Assembly (NCBI GenBank): GCA_017645305.1
Contig: JAGCPD010000064.1
Span: 1-64,000, forward strand
DNA: 64,000 bases
Reading direction: 5' to 3'
Origin: Bacteroidaceae bacterium
Lineage (GTDB): Bacteria > Bacteroidota > Bacteroidia > Bacteroidales > Bacteroidaceae
This document shows, in pieces, positions 59,301-64,000 of the stretch. Each line of letters opens with the position of its first letter. Position 1 is the first letter of the stretch. A program made the translations under genes and the position numbers. The notes under the pieces are model-generated. The model ran no database searches and was not told where the DNA came from. It was given only the letters and a program-made list of their open reading frames with translations.

Positions 59301-59984
59301 AGTGGTGAGAGTTGCTTTATTGATGCAACGCCTGACGGTAAAAACACCATTACCTACCCTGTTGAGTCAATTCATAATTCACAATTTATAATTCAAAATT
59401 CTTCACAAAACTCAGGCGCAGGCGAAACACAATGGTCAATGGCCAATGGTCAATGGTCAATGTTGAAAGACCTCAGTGAGCAAAAATGGTCGCTCAGCTT
59501 CATAGAATCGCAGCCTGCCATAGCTGATACAATAACCATCAACGGCCTTAAAACGTGGGAGACATTGCCCAACGATAGCCTAAAGGAACTGATGGGTACG
59601 GGTGTCTATGAGACCCGTTTCAACCTTTCCCCCTCGGGGGAATTGAAGGGGGGGCATTACCAAGTTGACTTGGGCGATGTTCGAGAGTCGGCACGTGTAT
59701 ATATCAACGATACATACGTGGGCTGTGCCTGGTGCGTGCCATTCACTTTGGACTTCGATAAATTATTGCACGAGGGCGAGAACACCATTCGCATAGAGGT
59801 GACAAACCTTCCTGCCAACCGCATAGCGGCATACGACCGTAGAGGCGTGAAGTGGCGCAAGTTCAACGAGATTAATGTGGTGGACATCAACTACAAACGT
59901 ACCACCTACGGCGAATGGGCTCCTGTGCCTTCGGGACTGAATTCATACGTTAGAATCTACAAAAGACAAATGATGATGCGATGA
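56343..59984 (+). CDS. GH105 - GH106 fusion: unsaturated rhamnogalacturonyl hydrolase with alpha-L-rhamnosidase
   Basis: 1213 residues. Signal peptide (ISITFLFLVLAVIPAATQ). N-terminal GH105 domain (about 25-375): WTWIDAIQMAMPAYAKMY with the likely catalytic Asp150, CYWSRGNGWVVAAYM, PETSGTALFLMG. From about residue 385 a GH106 alpha-L-rhamnosidase begins (RWWWLGSAVTEEGLTWQMEQ, IDMNLGTGWPFGSPE, NDSYEVFGADWTP). It closes with a galactose-binding-like beta-sandwich (ESARVYINDTYVGCAWCVPF). GH105 removes the unsaturated uronic acid left by a lyase and GH106 takes off L-rhamnose, so both act on rhamnogalacturonan fragments in turn. Near residues 1010-1045 lie two heptamer tracts, and near 1096 a G/C palindrome, all in frame. 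GH28 overlaps the stop by 4 bp. Confidence 0.92.
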   Translation: MLKRISITFLFLVLAVIPAATQNADDVLDVARQVNRYFVQKWPNPTKDTFVGRKRPSSLWTRGVYYEGLMALHSIDPQPAYLKYVDDWGNYHKWTPRNGTKTTNADDQCCEQTYLDRYEMTGIQQLLDSCRVNMEKQMAEHRVDYWTWIDAIQMAMPAYAKMYRITGDKRYILFARDCYEWSRNTCGGGLWNAKEGLWWRDANFVPPYKESDGANCYWSRGNGWVVAAYMRTLEEMVKRLKCEKVKNLNEVDAFCEELTADYKAMMQALLKCQREDGFWNVSLMSPATFGGPETSGTALFLMGMAWGVRNGLLPEEEYRPAIDKAWNAIATKAIHPNGFIGYLQGTGKEPKDGQPVTYTSVPDFEDYGAGCVLLGAVEYYKLVKSPLTKAGARWWWLGSAVTEEGLTWQMEQMASHGIGTLEITPLYGVQGNDANNISFLSPEWMKMLEYTINEGKRLGIQIDMNLGTGWPFGSPETPITEAACKLIVVDSLVDSNLAKTIQLPAPKKEQPYARLIIQRDFKSKVKGKRRVIALYESRTRQMVKRAAPGGEGYVIDHFDSTAVAHYLSRFDRAFKQSGAPMPATFFNDSYEVFGADWTPTLLSEFKSRRGYRLEDKLQEFVDGEAQVTSDYRETLSDLLLKNFTEQWVKWSHERGVKVRNQAHGSPANLIDIYAAVDIPEIEGFGLSDFGIKGLRTDPGMTRKNFSDLSMLKYASSAAHITGKRLVSSETFTWLTEHFRTSLSQMKPDLDLMFCSGVNRMFFHGTCYSPKDDPWPGWKFYASVDMSPTNTIWRDAPMLMSYIDFCQQRLQEGEPDNDFLVFLPVRNMWRTNLDKRLMLFEINSMDKKAPEFIASILKIDSLGYDCDYISEKYLLTTSFIDGKLQTAAGTRYAALILPPDCILSKAVQKHIEQLKKQGAHIIYKVEGAELSKYAKPEELRTELHFKMIRRKVGDGYRYFVSNLTPKSFGMREVRLASTGAIVTISLRSGESCFIDATPDGKNTITYPVESIHNSQFIIQNSSQNSGAGETQWSMANGQWSMLKDLSEQKWSLSFIESQPAIADTITINGLKTWETLPNDSLKELMGTGVYETRFNLSPSGELKGGHYQVDLGDVRESARVYINDTYVGCAWCVPFTLDFDKLLHEGENTIRIEVTNLPANRIAAYDRRGVKWRKFNEINVVDINYKRTTYGEWAPVPSGLNSYVRIYKRQMMMR
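59368..59465 (+). repeat. Two heptamer tracts in the GH106 part
   Basis: Tract 1 (59368-59402): CAATTCA, TAATTCA, CAATTTA, TAATTCA, AAATTCT. Tract 2 (59431-59465): AATGGTC, AATGGCC, AATGGTC, AATGGTC, AATGTTG. They are separated by 28 bp and encode IHNSQFIIQNSS and QWSMANGQWSM. Confidence 0.9.
59627..59654 (+). repeat. G/C palindrome in the GH106 part
   Basis: TTCCCCC, 2 bp, GGGGGAA (59627-59642), then a run of seven G. Encodes LSPSGELKGGH in a loop of the final beta-sandwich. Confidence 0.75.
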
Positions 59985-61366
59985 AAAGGATAGTTTTTCT
60001 GCTATTTATTGTGGTGCCCGCGTTGCATATCAATGCAGGTATCTGGCCCGATGGCACCAAGATGGATGCTTTCTTCAGTAACACCCAAAAGGTGAATGTG
60101 AAGAAGCTTGGCAAGCAATACGTAATCACCGACTACGGTGTGAAGAACGACTCCACGCTGATGCAGACCGAAGCCATACAAGCTGTGATAGACCGTTGTG
60201 CCAGCGAAGGCGGCGGCGTAGTCGTCATCCCCGAAGGCACCTTCCTCTCTGGTTCGCTGTTCTTCAAACAAGGCACCAACCTTTATGTCAAAGGACGATT
60301 AAAGGGTTCCGACCGCATTCGCGACTTCCGACTCTTGGAAACACGTATGGAGGGTCAAACCCTGCAGTATTTTGCAGCACTCATCAATGCCGACGGGCTG
60401 GACGGCTTCTGCATTATGGGCGATGGTGCCAAGTTGGATTGGAACGATACACCCAACGAGAATGGCTTTGTTACGCAGCAGAGTTGCATAGACGGCAATG
60501 GCTATATGTATTGGGAAGAGTTTTGGTACAGGCGTATGTACAACAAGGCTTGCACCAATCTGGAGGCTATGCGTCCACGGCTGGTATATCTCTCGAACTG
60601 TAAGAACGTAACGGTTCAGGACATCAATCTCATCAACTCCCCGTTCTGGACGAATCACCTCTATCGTTGCGAGCATGTGCGTTACCTCGACAACTTCATC
60701 TATGCCCCCACCAAGGGCGTTGTTCCTCCTGGCGACACAAAGCAGCATGGTGCACCATCAAGTGATGCCATAGACCTTGATGTTTGCCATGATGTGCTGG
60801 TACATGGCTGTTACATGCAAGTGAACGATGATGCCGTAGTGATAAAGGGCGGCAAAGGAACATGGGCAGACAAAGCCCCAGAGAACGGACCCGTGTATAA
60901 CGTGCTGGTGAATAATTGTCGTTATGGAAAGGCGCACGGATGCCTTACGTTGGGTTCGGAATCTGTTCACGATTGGAACATTGTACTCTCGAACATTAAG
61001 ATTAACAACGTGAACCGTGTGCTATGGCTGAAAATGCGCCCCGATACGCCTCAGCATTACGAGAAGATACGCATAGAAAACATCAAAGGCACATGCAGTT
61101 CGTTCCTCGTGGTTCGTCCCTGGACGCAATTCTTTGCACCTGGCGACAGACCCGATATGCCACTGTCACAATGCAATGACATCACCATTCGCAACATAGA
61201 TGTGGATACCCAGAACTTCTTCGACGTAGGCGCATCAGACAAATATCGCCTGCTGGATTTCACCTTCGAGGATTGTAATGTGCTCGACAAGAAACAATCG
61301 TTCGACCCCACGATGATTGAAGGCTGCAAAGCACGGAAACTATACATAAACGGCATAGAAAAATAA
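59981..61366 (+). CDS. GH28 polygalacturonase / rhamnogalacturonase
   Basis: 461 residues. Signal peptide (RIVFLLFIVVPALHINAG). Right-handed beta-helix of GH28 with the family motifs in order: SDAIDLDVC, NDDAVVIKGG, AHGCLTLGSE and LKMRPD, corresponding to the NTD, DD, GHG and RIK sites. The N-terminal segment VKNDSTLMQTEAIQAVIDRC, GGGVVVIPEGTFLSGS is typical of bacterial exo-acting members. It hydrolyses galacturonic acid linkages in pectin or rhamnogalacturonan. ATGA overlap with the GH105-GH106 gene and 3 bp to the next one indicate one operon. Confidence 0.94.
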   Translation: MKRIVFLLFIVVPALHINAGIWPDGTKMDAFFSNTQKVNVKKLGKQYVITDYGVKNDSTLMQTEAIQAVIDRCASEGGGVVVIPEGTFLSGSLFFKQGTNLYVKGRLKGSDRIRDFRLLETRMEGQTLQYFAALINADGLDGFCIMGDGAKLDWNDTPNENGFVTQQSCIDGNGYMYWEEFWYRRMYNKACTNLEAMRPRLVYLSNCKNVTVQDINLINSPFWTNHLYRCEHVRYLDNFIYAPTKGVVPPGDTKQHGAPSSDAIDLDVCHDVLVHGCYMQVNDDAVVIKGGKGTWADKAPENGPVYNVLVNNCRYGKAHGCLTLGSESVHDWNIVLSNIKINNVNRVLWLKMRPDTPQHYEKIRIENIKGTCSSFLVVRPWTQFFAPGDRPDMPLSQCNDITIRNIDVDTQNFFDVGASDKYRLLDFTFEDCNVLDKKQSFDPTMIEGCKARKLYINGIEK

Positions 61367-61369
61367 CCA

Positions 61370-64000
61370 ATGATGAAGAGAATAAACATTATCACATTGC
61401 TTGCATTGGCACTTGCGTCCATCAGCATCAGGAGTGCATATTCCCAAACAATAAACCTGAGTGGCAAATGGCAGTTCCGTTCCGAAAGTGAAAAAGGGAC
61501 GGTGAGGCTGCCTGGCTCTATGCTGACCAACGGCAAGGGCGACCCCGTGAACGTCAACACCAAGTGGACAAGTTCACTCTACGACTCCAGCTATTTCTTC
61601 AATCCCTACATGGAGAAATACCGTGTGGAGGGCAAGATGAAGTTCCCCTTCTTCCTGACTCCCGAACGGCACTATGTGGGCCATGCCTGGTACGAGCGCA
61701 CGGTGAAAATACCAAAGTCGTGGGAAGGACGGCAGGTCACCCTTTATCTGGAACGCCCGCATATAGAGACTACCGTGACGGTCAATGGCCAGAAGGTGGG
61801 ACACCAAATGTCGCTGTCGGTTCCCCATCAGTTCGACCTCACACCCTATATTATATATGGTGGCAAGAACCAGTTGAGCATAGAGGTGTATAACGGTATA
61901 GAAAATGTGAGCGTAGGGCAGGACTCCCATTCGGTGACCGACCAGACGCAGGGCAACTGGAACGGCATCATCGGCAGGATGGAACTACAGGCTGGGCCCA
62001 TTATCTGGCGCAAACGTGTGACTCCCCATTGGGACGACCACACCATAGACATTGTGATTAACGATTCCATTTACCATATAGCGTTAGGTTCCGACACTGT
62101 ACGGTGGGACGAGTTTCATCCGCAGCTCTATACACGCACCGTGGACTATCAGGGCATACCCGTCAGCGTAACCTTCGGATTGCGCGAGATACGTGCCAAA
62201 GGACAACAATTGTACATCAACGGCCGCCCCTTGTTCCTGCGCGGTACGGTGGAAAACTGCACTTTCCCTGAGACAGGCTTCCCGCCAACAGATGAGAGGG
62301 AGTGGGAACGTGTGTTCGGCAAATGCAAAGAGTATGGCCTCAACCACATCCGCTTCCATTCTTTCTGTCCACCTGAGGCCGCTTTCTGCGTGGCCGACCG
62401 CTTGGGACTCTACCTACAGCCCGAAGGCCCGTCATGGCCCAATCACGGCATAAAGCTGCGCCGAGGTATGCCCATCGACCAGTATCTGTTGGACGAAGGG
62501 CGCAGGATAGTTGACACTTACGGTCATCACCCCTCGTTCTGCATGATGGCAGCAGGCAACGAACCAGCTGGCGATTGGATGCCATACTGCCAGGACTGGG
62601 TGAAGACAATGAGGGAATACGACTCCAACCGCATCTACTGCGGAGCATGCGTAGGCGGCGGATGGGTCTGGGATGAGGGTTCGGACTACCACGTCAAATC
62701 GGGTGCTCGAGGTCTGGACTGGGACAAGGTGGCACCGCACAGCGATGATGACTACTATCAGCTCCTACAGTATCCTATTAACTACAAGAAAGAGGAACCC
62801 AACAACGAACCCATTATCGCCCACGAGGTGGGACAATGGTGTGCCTTTCCCGACTTCAAAGAGATTCCGCAATATACAGGAGTCTATAAAGCCCGCAACT
62901 TTGAGATTTTCCAAGATTTGTTGCGCGACAACGGCATGGCCTCACAGGCAGAACTTTTCCTGATGGCCAGTGGATACCTTCAGGTGCTGTCATATAAATA
63001 CGATATAGAACGCAATCTACGCACCAAGGACTATAGCGGATTCCAACTGCTTGGACTGAACGACTACAGCGGACAGGGTACAGCACTTGTCGGACCTCTG
63101 AACGTGCATTGGCGCGAAAAAGGCTACTGCACGAAGGAAGACTGGACGGAATTCTGTTCCCCCATTGTACCATTGGCCAAGTTCCCAAAGTTCGTCTATA
63201 CCAACAATGAGACACTACAAATCCCCATCGAGGTTTATAACGCCTCGGACCATGCACTCGAAAACGTGGCCGCCAACATTGAACTTTCAATGGACAATGA
63301 AAAATCATCCATTATCCATTATCCATTATCCACTATAAAAAATGTCCCCATCGGTAAGAATACCCCATTGGGCACAGTGAACTTATCCCTTGAGAAATTT
63401 GAAAAACCAACCAAACTGACACTGACGGTACAACTGTCGGACAACATCAAGAACCATTGGGACTTCTGGGTCTATCCAAACGATTTACAATTTGACAATA
63501 TTCAACTTACGGATTTCTACGAGACCGACTCCCTTGATGCCAAAGCATTGAAAGTGTTGGAACAGGGCGGTGACATACTGCTGACAGCTGGCGGCAAGAT
63601 TCGTTACGGCAACGATGTGTACCACAGTTTCCTACCGGTCTTCTGGAACACATCATGGTTCAAGATGCGTCCACCTCATACCACCGGATCCTACATCCAG
63701 AGTGAACATCCTGTTTTCCGCAACTTCCCTACCGACAACTGGCAGAACCTGAACTGGTGGGAATTGGTTAACCGCACACAGGTCATCAATCTGAGGGAGT
63801 TCCCCACAGACTTCCAACCCATCGTACAGCCTATAGACACTTGGCACGTGTCCCGCAAGCTGGGTATGCTGTTGGAGGTGCAAGTTCTGAATGGTCGCCT
63901 GCTGATGACCACCATTGACATCACCAACAAACTTGACAGTCGTCCGGTAGCCCGCCAGCTACGCTATTCCATCCTGCAATATATGGCAAGTAAGGACTTC
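61370..64000 (+). CDS. GH2-family glycoside hydrolase, 3' end outside window
   Basis: 877 codons are visible and open to the window end. Signal peptide (IITLLALALASISIRSAYSQ), a sugar-binding jelly roll (LSGKWQFRSESEKGTVRLPG, YERTVKIPKSWEGRQVTLYL), an Ig-like domain, a GH2 barrel with acid/base Glu398 (AAGNEP) and nucleophile Glu486 (IAHEVGQWCAFPDF), and a C-terminal ThuA/GATase-like region (ALKVLEQGGDILLTAGGKI). GH2 includes beta-galactosidases and beta-glucuronidases; in this operon side-chain removal from rhamnogalacturonan is likely. A 49-bp run of heptamers at 63288-63336 is translated in frame as SMDNEKSSIIHYPLST. It starts 3 bp after the GH28 stop. Confidence 0.87.
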   Translation, partial: MMKRINIITLLALALASISIRSAYSQTINLSGKWQFRSESEKGTVRLPGSMLTNGKGDPVNVNTKWTSSLYDSSYFFNPYMEKYRVEGKMKFPFFLTPERHYVGHAWYERTVKIPKSWEGRQVTLYLERPHIETTVTVNGQKVGHQMSLSVPHQFDLTPYIIYGGKNQLSIEVYNGIENVSVGQDSHSVTDQTQGNWNGIIGRMELQAGPIIWRKRVTPHWDDHTIDIVINDSIYHIALGSDTVRWDEFHPQLYTRTVDYQGIPVSVTFGLREIRAKGQQLYINGRPLFLRGTVENCTFPETGFPPTDEREWERVFGKCKEYGLNHIRFHSFCPPEAAFCVADRLGLYLQPEGPSWPNHGIKLRRGMPIDQYLLDEGRRIVDTYGHHPSFCMMAAGNEPAGDWMPYCQDWVKTMREYDSNRIYCGACVGGGWVWDEGSDYHVKSGARGLDWDKVAPHSDDDYYQLLQYPINYKKEEPNNEPIIAHEVGQWCAFPDFKEIPQYTGVYKARNFEIFQDLLRDNGMASQAELFLMASGYLQVLSYKYDIERNLRTKDYSGFQLLGLNDYSGQGTALVGPLNVHWREKGYCTKEDWTEFCSPIVPLAKFPKFVYTNNETLQIPIEVYNASDHALENVAANIELSMDNEKSSIIHYPLSTIKNVPIGKNTPLGTVNLSLEKFEKPTKLTLTVQLSDNIKNHWDFWVYPNDLQFDNIQLTDFYETDSLDAKALKVLEQGGDILLTAGGKIRYGNDVYHSFLPVFWNTSWFKMRPPHTTGSYIQSEHPVFRNFPTDNWQNLNWWELVNRTQVINLREFPTDFQPIVQPIDTWHVSRKLGMLLEVQVLNGRLLMTTIDITNKLDSRPVARQLRYSILQYMASKDF
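63288..63336 (+). repeat. Seven heptamers in the GH2 gene
   Basis: CAATGGA, CAATGAA, AAATCAT, CCATTAT, CCATTAT, CCATTAT, CCACTAT in strict 7-bp register, translated in frame between the barrel and the C-terminal region. Confidence 0.9.

Noticed and set aside
1..64000. tRNA or rRNA genes
   Set aside because: I looked through the intergenic gaps for cloverleaf-like sequence and 16S/23S landmarks and saw none; a covariance-model scan would be needed to exclude small RNAs.

Overview
The window is about 64 kb of a Bacteroidota chromosome, most likely a Prevotella/Segatella-type gut or rumen member of the Prevotellaceae. This placement is inference. The support is: promoters of the TTTG-N20-TAnnTTTG type instead of -35/-10 boxes; no Shine-Dalgarno pattern; many secreted proteins ending in type IX secretion (T9SS) C-terminal domains; BspA-like leucine-rich-repeat surface proteins; a B12-dependent methylmalonyl-CoA mutase; and a wealth of polysaccharide-degrading enzymes. 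No rRNA, tRNA, CRISPR array, insertion sequence or prophage was found.

Layout. 1-5.9 kb: 3' end of methylmalonyl-CoA mutase, a secreted GH13 alpha-amylase and a BspA-like LRR protein. 6.5-16.0 kb: an eight-gene, tightly packed operon that I cannot match to a named system. It encodes an SPFH protein fused to four zinc ribbons, a four-helix membrane protein, a large coiled-coil membrane protein with an acidic proline-rich tail, two tandem paralogous coiled-coil proteins, a bactofilin-like beta-helix protein, a GYF_2-transmembrane-YARHG protein and an M15-type peptidase lipoprotein. It looks like an envelope assembly or envelope-stress module and is the best candidate here for an undescribed system. 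16.1-18.8 kb: a GH98 endo-glycosidase. 18.9-21.7 kb: divergent Lrp regulator and O-acetylhomoserine sulfhydrylase, then an orphan LuxR-type regulator. 22-28.6 kb: two secreted proteins, a LytS/LytTR two-component pair, tcdA and a membrane-bound LytTR regulator. 28.7-34.2 kb: a 1823-residue multidomain enzyme on the minus strand (BNR_4 propeller, carbohydrate-binding module, DUF4861, GH105, discoidin domain, T9SS tail). 34.6-36.1 kb: AbiE toxin-antitoxin pair. 36.1-44.7 kb: three ECF sigma factors with their membrane partners, an HU-like protein preceded by a 21-bp iteron array, and an STN-type outer-membrane receptor. 44.7-56.1 kb: a glycosyltransferase, a TPR histidine kinase with its response regulator, and a 2590-residue LRR surface protein. 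56.3-64 kb: a pectin/rhamnogalacturonan cluster with a GH105-GH106 fusion, GH28 and a GH2 enzyme running off the window.

Two layers of repeats cut across the gene map. The first is a family of A/T-rich tracts with a 7-bp period, present both in untranslated regions next to start and stop codons and in frame inside secreted or membrane proteins. The second is a set of short G/C-rich palindromic elements inserted in frame into five unrelated genes. Both are described under findings.
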